From assembly GCF_041261445.1 (NCBI RefSeq), contig NZ_JBGCCU010000015.1, positions 186,001 to 250,000 of the forward strand: DNA of 64,000 bases, read 5' to 3'. Origin of the DNA: Catenulispora sp. EB89. GTDB taxonomy: Bacteria > Actinomycetota > Actinomycetes > Streptomycetales > Catenulisporaceae. The notes beneath the pieces were generated by a model that was given only the letters and a program-made list of their open reading frames with translations, searched no databases and had not been told where the DNA came from. Within the stretch, counting starts at the first letter, position 1, and every line of letters begins with the position of its first letter. The translations under genes were made by a program, and so were the position numbers. Below are positions 8,505 through 16,161 of this stretch, piece after piece.

Positions 8505-10001
8505 TCAGGCGCCGTCTTCTCCCGCAGCCTGCGCCTTCTCCGCGCGCACCGCCTCCGCGAACACGTCGCCGCGCTGCCCGTACGACGTGAACATGTCCAT
8601 CGAAGCGCAGGCCGGAGCCAGCAGCACCGTGTCCCCCGACACCGCCATCGCGCGCGCGGCCGTCACCGCCTGCGCCATCACCTCGGCCGCGCCGTCCGGC
8701 CCCGGCCCGCCGAGGTCCACCACCGGCACGTCAGGGGCCCGGCGGCGCAGCGCCTCGGCGACCAGGTGGCGTTCGGCGCCGAACAGGATCGCGCCGCGCA
8801 GGCGCTTGGCGTGCCGCTCGACGAGGTCGTCGAAGTCCGCGCCCTTGGCCAGGCCGCCGGCCAGCCAGACCACGTGGTCGTAGGCGCCGATCGAAGCGGA
8901 GGCGGCGTGCGGGTTGGTGGCCTTGGAGTCGTCGACGAAGTCCACGCCGTCGATGCGCGCCACCCAGGCGATGCGGTGCGGCTCGGGGCGGAACTCGCGC
9001 AGGCCGTCGCGGACCGCCGTCGGCTCCACGCCGTAGGCGCGCACCAGCGCAGCGGCGGCCAGGGCGTTCGCGATGTTGTGCGGGGCCTGCGGCTCGACGT
9101 CGTAGATGGTGCCGAGCTCCGCGGCGCTGTTCCGGCGGTCGTCGACGAAGGCCCGGTCGGCCAGGATCCCGTCGACCACGCCGAGCATAGACAGGCCCGG
9201 CGCGCCGAGCGTGAACCCGATCGCGCGGCAGCCCTCGACGACCTCGGCCTCCTCCACCAACCGCACGGTCTCCAGGTCGGCGGCGTTGTAGACGGCCGCG
9301 ACCTGGCAGTTCTCGTAGGCGCGGCCCTTGGCGGCGACGTAGTCGGCGTAGGAGCCGTGCCAGTCGATGTGGTCCGGCGCGATGTTGAGGACGACCGAGG
9401 CCAGCGGGCTGAGCGTCGAGCTCCAGTAGAGCTGGTAGCTCGACAGCTCGATGACCAGCACCTCGAACGGCTCCCCGGCCTCCCCGCCGGCCTGCCCCCG
9501 CAGCACCGCGTCGAGCACCGGGTACCCGATGTTCCCGCACGCCACGACACCCTTACCGGCCTGCTTGAGCATCGACTCGGCCATCCGCACCGTGGTGCTC
9601 TTGCCGTTGGTCCCGGTCACGACCAGCCACGGCGCGTAGCTCCCGTCCGGCAACGGCGCCCGCAGCCGCCACGCCAGCTCGGCGTCGCCCCAGATCGGCA
9701 CCCCGGCCTCGCGCGCGGCCGCCACGATCGGCGCCGACGGCGGCATCCCGGGACTCACCACCAGCAGCTCGGTCCCGGCTGGCAACGTCTCGTCATCGCC
9801 GAGGCGCAGCGTCGCCCCCTGCTCCGCGGCCTGCGCGGCCCGAGCGGTGGTGGCCTCGTCGTCATACCGATCGACCAACGTCACCCGCGCCCCGCGCGCC
9901 AGCAAAGCCGCCGAGGCCGACAACCCGACGACCCTCGCCCCCACGACCGTGACGGCGGCGCCGTCGAACTGCACAGGACCGGAGGCGGCGAACTGGTTCA
10001 T
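8505..10001 (-). CDS. murD: UDP-N-acetylmuramoyl-L-alanine--D-glutamate ligase
   Basis: Cytoplasmic Mur ligase that adds D-Glu to UDP-MurNAc-L-Ala. It has 498 residues. The N-terminal Rossmann domain carries VTVVGARVVGLSASAALLA (the usual G-x-G-x-x-G is here GARVVG). The ATP loop is TGTNGKSTTVRMAESML (about residues 129-145), then LNIAPDHIDWHGS and the C-terminal DDSKATNPHAASASIGAY motif, which are diagnostic for MurD. The start lies 10 bases after the stop of an ADP-ribosylglycohydrolase gene on the same strand. murD normally sits between mraY and ftsW. Here it is about 2.9 kb away from ftsW, with two forward-strand genes and the EamA gene in between. Confidence 0.96.
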   Translation of the reverse strand: MNQFAASGPVQFDGAAVTVVGARVVGLSASAALLARGARVTLVDRYDDEATTARAAQAAEQGATLRLGDDETLPAGTELLVVSPGMPPSAPIVAAAREAGVPIWGDAELAWRLRAPLPDGSYAPWLVVTGTNGKSTTVRMAESMLKQAGKGVVACGNIGYPVLDAVLRGQAGGEAGEPFEVLVIELSSYQLYWSSTLSPLASVVLNIAPDHIDWHGSYADYVAAKGRAYENCQVAAVYNAADLETVRLVEEAEVVEGCRAIGFTLGAPGLSMLGVVDGILADRAFVDDRRNSAAELGTIYDVEPQAPHNIANALAAAALVRAYGVEPTAVRDGLREFRPEPHRIAWVARIDGVDFVDDSKATNPHAASASIGAYDHVVWLAGGLAKGADFDDLVERHAKRLRGAILFGAERHLVAEALRRRAPDVPVVDLGGPGPDGAAEVMAQAVTAARAMAVSGDTVLLAPACASMDMFTSYGQRGDVFAEAVRAEKAQAAGEDGA

Positions 10002-10011
10002 GCGGCCAAGC

Positions 10012-11013
10012 CTATTGGGTGGCGGCCCCCACCAGCCGCTCGGCCATGACGACCAGGTCCGGATACCGCAGGACCCGGTCTCCCCAGCCGGGGACGGGGA
10101 CGTGGAGCGCTTCGGTCCAGCGCGCCGGGATGGCGTCGAAGCCGTGGACGGCGCCGGCCAGACCGCCGGTCACGGCCGCCACAGTGTCCGTATCGCCGCC
10201 GAGGTCCACGGCCGCACGAACGGCGGCCTCGTAGTCTGGCGTAGTCCGCACGGCCCAGACCGCCGAGGCCAGGCACGGCCAGACCGCGCCGTTGAACTCC
10301 GTGGCCATGCTCGGATGCCAGTCCGGCGCCAGGATCGCGGCGTACCGCTCGCGATGATCCGGGTGGATCAGCTCGACGACCTCGGGCAGCGCGGCGATCG
10401 GGTCCTCTCCCGCGAGCGCGAGGCGCACCAGCTCGTGGAAGACCGCAGTACCCTCCCACGCCGCGCGGTCGCCGTGGGTCAGGGCCGCGATGCGCCGCGC
10501 CGCGTCCATCGTCGCCTCGCGACCGGCCGCCGCGAAGTACACCGCCGACGTGGAGGCCCGCATCAGCGAGCCGTTGCCCGCCGCGTGTCCGGTGATCCAG
10601 AAGTGCAGGCCGGCCGCGCTGTCCCAGGGATCGCCGCTGGTCAGGACGGACTCGGTCTGCGTCCCGATGTCCTTGGGATCGGAGGCGGCCCAGCGCCGGA
10701 ACCGCTCGAAGATGTCGGCCGGGTCCAGGCCCCCGCGCTCCAGCAGCGAGTCCGCGACCAGCACCGCCATCTGGGTGTCGTCGGTCGCCTCGCCGGGATC
10801 CCAGCCGCCACCGCCGCCCATCTCAGAGGTCGTCGATCCCGGCGCCGGGTACTTCGCCGAGAACGCCCCAGCCGGACCGAACTCGAACGGCGCCCCCAGC
10901 GCGTCGCCGACCGCCGAACCGACGACGGCTCCGATCGCGCGCGCCACCCGCGCCGTCCGTATCGCTTGTGCCGCCTGTGCCGCCTGCCGCACCTCATCCG
11001 TCACCCTCCGCAT
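10012..11013 (-). CDS. ADP-ribosylglycohydrolase-family protein
   Basis: The 333 residues match the ADP-ribosyl-glycohydrolase (DraG/ARH) fold, which removes ADP-ribose from proteins or cleaves related conjugates with a dinuclear Mg site. Family signatures are AIGAVVGSAVGDALGAPFEF near residues 27-46, the metal-binding ATDDTQMAVLVADSL (about 76-90), GNGSLMR in the middle and VDLGGDTDTVAAVTGGLAGAVHG near the C-terminus (second metal-ligand Asp pair). It reads toward murD with only a 10-base gap, so the two are probably co-transcribed, which is not a standard dcw arrangement. Substrate unknown. Confidence 0.9.
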   Translation of the reverse strand: MRRVTDEVRQAAQAAQAIRTARVARAIGAVVGSAVGDALGAPFEFGPAGAFSAKYPAPGSTTSEMGGGGGWDPGEATDDTQMAVLVADSLLERGGLDPADIFERFRRWAASDPKDIGTQTESVLTSGDPWDSAAGLHFWITGHAAGNGSLMRASTSAVYFAAAGREATMDAARRIAALTHGDRAAWEGTAVFHELVRLALAGEDPIAALPEVVELIHPDHRERYAAILAPDWHPSMATEFNGAVWPCLASAVWAVRTTPDYEAAVRAAVDLGGDTDTVAAVTGGLAGAVHGFDAIPARWTEALHVPVPGWGDRVLRYPDLVVMAERLVGAATQ

Positions 11014-11086
11014 CCTAAACGCCTGTTCACACCCCCTTCGCCAACCCCGGTGGACCAGCGGACCAACACCGGCGGATCATCGACAC

Positions 11087-11692
11087 ATGACCGATATCAG
11101 AGACCTGAACGCGCGAGCGGTGCGCGACAGCATGGACATCGTCAGGCAGGTGCAGGTCACGGACCTGGGGCGGGAGACTCCGTGTGCGGGCTGGACGCTC
11201 GCGGATCTGCTGGGCCACATGACCGTGCAGCACCACGGCTTCGCGGCGGCGGCGCGGGGTGACGGCGCCGACATGAAGCACTGGGAGTTCGCGCCGGCCG
11301 GGGCCGACGCCGTGCAGCAGTACCTCGCCGCGTCGGAGGAGGTGCTGGCGGCGTTCGCCGAGCTCGGCGAGGAGTTGGACACCGTGGTCGACCTGCCCGA
11401 GTTCTCGATCAGGCCGCCGCGCTTCCCGGCGCGGGTGGCGATCGGCTTCCACTTCATCGACTACGTCGTGCACGCCTGGGACGTCGCAGTCACCCTTGGG
11501 CTGCCGTTCGAGCTGCGGCCGGAGATGGACGAGGCGGCGGTGCGGATCACGCTGGCGGTGCCGAACGGCGACAACCGGACCGCCGACGGCGCGGCGTTCG
11601 TCCCGGCGCTGGAGATTCCTGAGGGCGCCTCCGCGCTCGACCAGGTGCTGCTGCATCTCGGCCGCACGCCCGGCTGGCGCGCCGCGTCCTGA
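11087..11692 (+). CDS. TIGR03086-type protein with mycothiol maleylpyruvate isomerase N-terminal domain
   Basis: The 201 residues form a DinB-like four-helix bundle. WTLADLLGHMTVQHHGFAAA (about residues 35-54) carries one metal-ligand His, and FHFIDYVVHAWDVAVTLG further on supplies the His-x3-Asp-type ligands. Members of this actinobacterial superfamily use mycothiol or act as metal-dependent thiol transferases. The reaction of this one is not deducible. ATG 11087 follows a 73-base gap from the divergent ADP-ribosylglycohydrolase gene. The longer upstream frame is a shadow of that gene. Confidence 0.85.
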   Translation: MTDIRDLNARAVRDSMDIVRQVQVTDLGRETPCAGWTLADLLGHMTVQHHGFAAAARGDGADMKHWEFAPAGADAVQQYLAASEEVLAAFAELGEELDTVVDLPEFSIRPPRFPARVAIGFHFIDYVVHAWDVAVTLGLPFELRPEMDEAAVRITLAVPNGDNRTADGAAFVPALEIPEGASALDQVLLHLGRTPGWRAAS

Positions 11693-11702
11693 AAAAGGCG
11701 AT

Positions 11703-11728
11703 GCAACCCCGGTTCCGCCGCCGGCGTC
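11703..11728 (+). promoter_or_regulatory. Candidate ECF-dependent promoter of the sigma gene
   Basis: GCAAC (11703-11707) is followed after 17 bases by CGTC (11725-11728), 45 bases before the GTG start of the ECF sigma gene. This resembles the GCAAC-N16/17-CGTC promoters recalled for Streptomyces SigE, so the gene may be autoregulated. The similarity is short, and chance occurrence in GC-rich DNA is possible. Confidence 0.4.
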
Positions 11729-11772
11729 GTGGTGGGGTGACGAGCCAGTCACGGCCACGGTGAGGGGAACCG

Positions 11773-12399
11773 GTGGGAGCGGAGCAGGATTTCGACGAGT
11801 TCTATCTCGGCACGGTACGCAGGGTCACGGCGCAGATCGTCGCGCTGCTCGGGGACGCCTCCTCGGAGGCCGAGGACGCCGTCCAGGAGGCCTACGCCCG
11901 GGCCTGGCAGCGCTGGGACACCGTGTCGAAGACGGACGACCCGGCCGCCTGGGTCCGGGTCGTCGCCTATCGCATCAAGGTGTCGGCGTGGCGCTCGGCG
12001 GTCCGGCGGGTCGCCGCGCACCGGCGGCACGGACCGCCCGGCGACGTCCCCGAGCACAGCCCCGACTCCGTGGTGCTGGTCGCCGCGCTCCGGCGGATCC
12101 CGGAGAAGCAGCGGCGGGCGATCGTGCTGTTCCACATCGCCGGGCTGACCGTCGAGCAGGTCGCCGCCGAGGTCGGTGCCCCGACCGGGACGGTCAAGGC
12201 ACGGCTTTCGCGGGGACGCGCCGCGCTGGCGACGCTGCTGGCCGACCCGGCTGCCGACGGCCGGGCGGCCCGGCCGCTGACCGCGGTGCTCGACCAACGA
12301 CACATCGACCAGCGGCTCGACCAGCACCTCGACCCGCACCTCGACCAGCGGCTCGCCAAGGCACTCGACAAGGAAAGCGAGAGGTCCAGCCATGCCTGA
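11773..12399 (+). CDS. ECF RNA polymerase sigma factor (SigE-type)
   Basis: The 208-residue sigma-70-family factor has only regions 2 and 4. Region 2 starts FDEFYLGTVRRVTAQIVALLGD with EDAVQEAYARAWQRWD (residues ~36-51, the -10-binding helix). Region 4 is IPEKQRRAIVLFHIAGLTVEQVAAEVGAPTGTVKARLSRGR (~115-155). A C-terminal tail of about 35 residues repeats DQRLDQHLD/DPHLDQRL. GTG 11773 follows GAGGGGAACCG. The last 8 bases overlap the start of the next gene, a single-pass membrane protein, which is the usual layout of an ECF factor and its anti-sigma factor. Confidence 0.92.
   Translation: MGAEQDFDEFYLGTVRRVTAQIVALLGDASSEAEDAVQEAYARAWQRWDTVSKTDDPAAWVRVVAYRIKVSAWRSAVRRVAAHRRHGPPGDVPEHSPDSVVLVAALRRIPEKQRRAIVLFHIAGLTVEQVAAEVGAPTGTVKARLSRGRAALATLLADPAADGRAARPLTAVLDQRHIDQRLDQHLDPHLDQRLAKALDKESERSSHA
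12290..12365 (+). repeat. 12-bp coding repeats in the sigma factor tail
   Basis: Units related to CTCGACCAGCGG recur about five times and encode the His/Asp/Gln/Leu-rich repeat at the C-terminus of the sigma factor, probably a coiled or disordered tail. Slippage would alter the tail in 4-residue steps without a frameshift. Confidence 0.6.
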
Positions 12400-13075
12400 G
12401 AACTTCGACGTGCCCGGCACCTTCGACGAGCGCCTGACCGCCGGCGCCGCACGCCTGGAACAGGAAGCCGCGGTCCGGTCCCCGGCCGGCGTGCGGGCCC
12501 GGGGCGACCAGCGGCGCCGACGCCACACCACGACACTGGCCGTGGCACCGGTGCTGGTCCTGGCGATCGCCGGCGCCGCCGGACTGACGTTGCGTCCGTC
12601 CGGCGGGTCGCGGCACGACGTGTCGGGTTCACCGCCCGCGTCCAGCAGCGTCCGGACATCGACAAGCGGCGCGACGCCAAGCACGTCGGCCGAGGCGCCG
12701 CCAACTGCCACCGTCGATCTGGGTCAGCACTCAATGACCATCCGCGACGCGCAGGGCAAGGTCATCAAGACCCTGCCGATCACGGCCGGCATTCCGGCGT
12801 ACCCGACCAAGACCGGGACCTTCACCGTCGTCGGCAAGAAGCAGTCAAAGCCACTTACCTCGGTAGACGGGGACTACAACATCTCCGTCTCCTACTACAT
12901 CGACTTCGGTCCGCAAGCACCAGCCATCTTCGCCGCGCCCTGGCAGCAACCCAATGTCGGCAAGACGAATGCCACGCACGGTGACATCGAGCTCTTCATC
13001 GGCGACGCGGTCTGGCTCTACGACCACCTGGCCGTCGGAGACACGATCCAGATCGAGTCCGGCATGGCGCCCTAG
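12392..13075 (+). CDS. Single-pass membrane protein with degenerate YkuD (L,D-transpeptidase-like) domain, putative anti-sigma factor
   Basis: 227 residues. A cytosolic N-terminus of about 48 residues (FDERLTAGAARLEQEAAVRS, then RRRRH) precedes one membrane helix (about 49-66), a Ser/Thr/Pro linker (~67-105) and a YkuD fold (~108-225). The fold begins TVDLGQHSMTIRD, then PTKTGTFTVVGK, ending VWLYDHLAVGDTIQI. YkuD enzymes need His, about 15 residues, then (S/T)HGC. Here the His is Phe180 (IFAAPW) and the Cys is Asp198 (THGD), so no transpeptidase chemistry is expected. The gene overlaps the upstream ECF sigma gene by 8 bases. My inference is that the N-terminus holds the sigma factor and the dead domain senses peptidoglycan or its fragments. 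No zinc-finger (ZAS) motif is present, so this would be an atypical anti-sigma factor. Confidence 0.75.
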   Translation: MPENFDVPGTFDERLTAGAARLEQEAAVRSPAGVRARGDQRRRRHTTTLAVAPVLVLAIAGAAGLTLRPSGGSRHDVSGSPPASSSVRTSTSGATPSTSAEAPPTATVDLGQHSMTIRDAQGKVIKTLPITAGIPAYPTKTGTFTVVGKKQSKPLTSVDGDYNISVSYYIDFGPQAPAIFAAPWQQPNVGKTNATHGDIELFIGDAVWLYDHLAVGDTIQIESGMAP

Positions 13076-13133
13076 GCCGTCATCCCGGCCAAACCGCCGC
13101 CATGCCGCCATAGCCGCCATCACCGCCTCGCCG

Positions 13134-14921
13134 CTACCGTCCCACCGCGTACCCCTGCATCCCCCGAGGATTGGCCGCCCCCCGCACCAACCCGCGCTCC
13201 GGATCCCGCCCGACCACGCACATCCGCCCGAGCGCCCACTCCCCCGCCACCACGACGTCGTGCCCCCGGCGCCGCAGCCCGTCCAGGACCGCGGCGCCGA
13301 GCCGCGCCTCGGCCACCATCCGCCCCGGGTACGCCGGCCGCGGGTAGAACGACTCCGGGAAGTGCGAGGTGTGGAACGTCGGCGTGTCGATCGCCGCCTG
13401 CAGGTCCATCCCGCCGAGCACATGGTTCAGCACGAACAGCAGCTGCCACTGGTCCTGCTGGTCCCCGCCGGGCGAGCCGAACGCCAGCACCGACTCCTCC
13501 CCGCGCAGCGCCAGCGTCGGCGACAGCGTGGTCCGGGGCCGCAGCCCGGGTGTCAGGGTGCTGGCAAGCCCGTCCTGCAGCCACGTCATCTGCATCCGCG
13601 TCCCCAAGCAGAACCCGAGCGCGGGAATCACCGGGGACGAGTGCAGCCACCCGCCGCTCGGCATCGCCGCGACCATGTTCCCCCACCGGTCGACGACGTC
13701 CACGTGAACCGTGTCCCCGCGCGCCTCGCCACGCCCCGCACCCGACGCGACCGGCTCCCCGGTCGACGCGTCGACGGGTATCGGCAGCTCAGGACGGATC
13801 GGCAGCACCGGCACGCGCCCCTGCGGCGACCCCGGACGCAGCTCCAGCGACGCCACCTCACCGATCAGCGCGCGACGTTCGGCGTTGTACGCCGGCGAGA
13901 GCAACGCCTCCAGCGGCGTGTCGAAGCCGTCGCCGTACCAGGCCTCACGATCGGCGAAGGCGAGCTTGGCACCCTCCACCACCCGATGGATGAAGTCCAC
14001 CGACCCCGGCTCGCCGAGCTCCTGCCCCTGAAGCAACGCCAACTGCTGCAACAGAACCGGCCCCTGACCCCAGGAGCCGGTCTTGCAGAACGTATAGCCG
14101 CCGAAGTCGTAACGGACCGGCTCTTCATAAGAAGGCTGCCATGCCGCCATATCAGCACCCGTAATAACACCGGCATGATCGGACCCCGAGGAATCCCGCC
14201 AAGCGGTGCGCGCGAAAGCATCGATCGCCTCAGCGACGAACCCCTGGTTCCACGCGTCCAACGCGGCGTCGATCCGCGCCTCGCGGGTCGCTCCCGACGC
14301 CCCGGACGCGTCGGCCAAACGCTGGTACGTGGCAGCCAGCGCCGGGTTCCGGAACACCGAACCCGCAGCCGGAACCCCGCCGCCAGAAAGGTAAACGTCG
14401 GCGGACGGCGTCCAGTGTTCCCGGAACATCGGCTCGATATCCGCAATGCACTGCGATATCGCCGGCGTGACCGGATACCCGTCGCGCGCATAGCCGATCG
14501 CGTACCCGAGCACGTCGGCGAGCTCCATCGTCCCGTGGTCGCGCAGCAGCGTCAGCCACGCCGGCACCGCCCCCGGAACCGCCGCCGCCAGCAACCCCGA
14601 GCCTGGCACGAGCGCCAGACCAAGGTCGCGAAAGTGCTCCACAGTCGCCCCGGCCGGCGCCACGCCCTGCCCGCACAACACGGTCGGCCGCTTGTCGTCC
14701 CCGCGCGCGAACACCACCGGAAGGTCGCCGCCGGCGCCGTTCTGATGCGGTTCCACGACGTGCAGCACGAACCCCGCGGCCACCGCGGCGTCGAACGCGT
14801 TCCCGCCGCGCTCCAGCAACGCCATGCCCGCCGACGAGGCGAGCCAGTGCGTGCTCGACACCATGCCGAACGTGCCGCTCAGCTCCGGACGTGTGGTGAA
14901 TGCCTGGTCAGTAGTCATCAT
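13134..14921 (-). CDS. Gamma-glutamyltransferase-family Ntn hydrolase
   Basis: 595 residues resembling gamma-glutamyltranspeptidase/cephalosporin acylase proenzymes, which self-cleave before a Thr that becomes the nucleophile. N-terminal signatures are GMVSSTHWLASSAGMALLE, GGNAFDAAVAAGFVLHVVEP and NGAGGDLPVVF. The expected processing site is GDTVHVDVVDRWGNMVAAMP, with Thr at about residue 411, followed by the oxyanion-region PSGGWLHSSPVIP. The end has GSPGGDQQDQWQLLFVLN. No signal peptide is seen, so the protein is probably cytosolic and acts on glutathione-like or other gamma-glutamyl amides; mycothiol actinobacteria use such enzymes for varied amides. It converges on the pseudo-YkuD gene and is followed upstream by a TetR gene on the same strand (69-base gap). 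Confidence 0.9.
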   Translation of the reverse strand: MMTTDQAFTTRPELSGTFGMVSSTHWLASSAGMALLERGGNAFDAAVAAGFVLHVVEPHQNGAGGDLPVVFARGDDKRPTVLCGQGVAPAGATVEHFRDLGLALVPGSGLLAAAVPGAVPAWLTLLRDHGTMELADVLGYAIGYARDGYPVTPAISQCIADIEPMFREHWTPSADVYLSGGGVPAAGSVFRNPALAATYQRLADASGASGATREARIDAALDAWNQGFVAEAIDAFARTAWRDSSGSDHAGVITGADMAAWQPSYEEPVRYDFGGYTFCKTGSWGQGPVLLQQLALLQGQELGEPGSVDFIHRVVEGAKLAFADREAWYGDGFDTPLEALLSPAYNAERRALIGEVASLELRPGSPQGRVPVLPIRPELPIPVDASTGEPVASGAGRGEARGDTVHVDVVDRWGNMVAAMPSGGWLHSSPVIPALGFCLGTRMQMTWLQDGLASTLTPGLRPRTTLSPTLALRGEESVLAFGSPGGDQQDQWQLLFVLNHVLGGMDLQAAIDTPTFHTSHFPESFYPRPAYPGRMVAEARLGAAVLDGLRRRGHDVVVAGEWALGRMCVVGRDPERGLVRGAANPRGMQGYAVGR

Positions 14922-14990
14922 CGCACCCTCCTGCCAGCCATTACCCTAGGCGCCGGACCGGCGGCGGCCAAGGCTCACCGGGCCATCGGC

Positions 14991-15605
14991 TCAGCTGTCG
15001 GGACGCGGCCGCAACCCGTCGGCCACCAACCCCGCCACGCGCGGCACATCGTCCGACGACGCGGCTCGCGCGGCGGCGATCGCGCCGATCACCAGCGCGT
15101 GCAGGTCCTCGACGCTCACATCGGAACGGACCGCGCCGGCTTCCTGAGCCCGCCGCAGCAGATCGGCCAGCGCCCCTTTCAGCGCACCGGCGATGTCGCC
15201 GACCGCGGCACGGATGTCCACGCCGTGGCTCATCAACGCCTCGGCGAGGTCCATCTTGTCCTGGGCGTCGACGGTCATGGTGACGAAGAAGCCGTAGAAC
15301 GCCAGCCCCGGATCCGGCGCCGCCAGCGCGCTGCGCACCTCGGCCAGCATCGTCTCCATCCGTGCGATGAGCACGGCCGCCAGCAGCTCCTCCTTCGTCG
15401 GGAAGTGCCGGTAGACCGTGCCCGCGCCGACGCCGGCGCGGCGCGCGATCTCGTCCAGCGGCACCGCCGGCCCTTCGGCGGCGAACGCCTCGGCCGCCGC
15501 CGCCAGAACGCGCGCGCGGTTGCGGCGCGCGTCGGCGCGCAGCGGGCGTTCGGCGGTCGACTGCGCGGCGCCGCCGGTCACATCGGCATCAACGGACCCG
15601 TTCAC
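14991..15605 (-). CDS. TetR-family transcriptional regulator
   Basis: 204 residues. The N-terminal HTH region reads RRNRARVLAAAAEAFAAEG, then LDEIARRAGVGAGTVYRHFPTKEELLAAVL (about residues 23-75), a textbook TetR domain. The C-terminal helical ligand domain has the TetR_C (SCO1917-like) pattern FFVTMTVDAQDKMDLAEAL. GTG 15605 was chosen, because the longer frame to 15692 runs through the palindromic operator and promoter. It is divergent from a SnoaL-like gene and an inverted repeat lies between them, so it probably represses both genes. Confidence 0.88.
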   Translation of the reverse strand: MNGSVDADVTGGAAQSTAERPLRADARRNRARVLAAAAEAFAAEGPAVPLDEIARRAGVGAGTVYRHFPTKEELLAAVLIARMETMLAEVRSALAAPDPGLAFYGFFVTMTVDAQDKMDLAEALMSHGVDIRAAVGDIAGALKGALADLLRRAQEAGAVRSDVSVEDLHALVIGAIAAARAASSDDVPRVAGLVADGLRPRPDS

Positions 15606-15641
15606 AGCGCCAGCGTAACCCCCCTCGACAACCGGGGCGGA

Positions 15642-15675
15642 CGCCCCGTATCGTTCCGGACAGCGAAACGGGGCG
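15642..15675. promoter_or_regulatory. Operator of the TetR/SnoaL divergent pair
   Basis: Arms CGCCCCGTATCG (15642-15653) and CGAAACGGGGCG (15664-15675) are complementary at 11 of 12 positions around a 10-base spacer. The site lies 36 bases before the tetR start and 34 bases before the SnoaL start, where one bound dimer pair could block both promoters. Confidence 0.65.
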
Positions 15676-15709
15676 CTCGCCCCACTTGGCATCCGTCGAG
15701 GAGATCCGC

Positions 15710-16141
15710 ATGTCCGAGCACGTCCGCACCACCCGCGAAACCGTCGAACTGATGCTGCGCACCGTCATCGAGGGCAGCCGCGACGACCTCGCCGACCTCT
15801 ACGCCGAGGACGTCGTGGTCACGAACCCGTTCGCCCCGCGGGAGTTCCAGGAGTCGCGCGGCAACGCCGCGCTGCGCGCCCGGATGACCGGCTTCGCGCA
15901 GTACCTGCACTACAGCGAGGTCAAGAACGTCACCATCCACGAAACTGCCGACCCGCAGGTCGCGGTCGTGGAGTTCACCGTCGTCGGCACACTGGCCCCC
16001 ACCGGGGAGGGCTTCGAGCTGCCCTCGATCAACGTGATCCAGGTCGTCGACGGCCTGATCGCCGAGTCCCGCGACCACAGCGACGGCCTGCGCACGGCCA
16101 AGCTGCTGGAGTCGCTCAAGGCCGCTGGTGCGGTGAGCTGA
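15710..16141 (+). CDS. SnoaL-like / NTF2-fold protein
   Basis: The 143-residue cone-shaped alpha+beta (NTF2/SnoaL) protein carries RDDLADLYAEDVVVTNPFAP, where helix 1 leads into the pocket, and a core of VEFTVVGTLAPTGEGFELPSINVIQVVDG, then IAESRDHSD. Members include ketosteroid-isomerase-like and polyketide cyclases, but the pocket chemistry cannot be assigned. ATG 15710 has CGAGGAGA before it. It is divergent from and probably controlled by the TetR protein at 14991-15605 through the palindrome between them. Confidence 0.85.
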   Translation: MSEHVRTTRETVELMLRTVIEGSRDDLADLYAEDVVVTNPFAPREFQESRGNAALRARMTGFAQYLHYSEVKNVTIHETADPQVAVVEFTVVGTLAPTGEGFELPSINVIQVVDGLIAESRDHSDGLRTAKLLESLKAAGAVS

Positions 16142-16161
16142 CGCGGTGAGCTGACGGCGGT

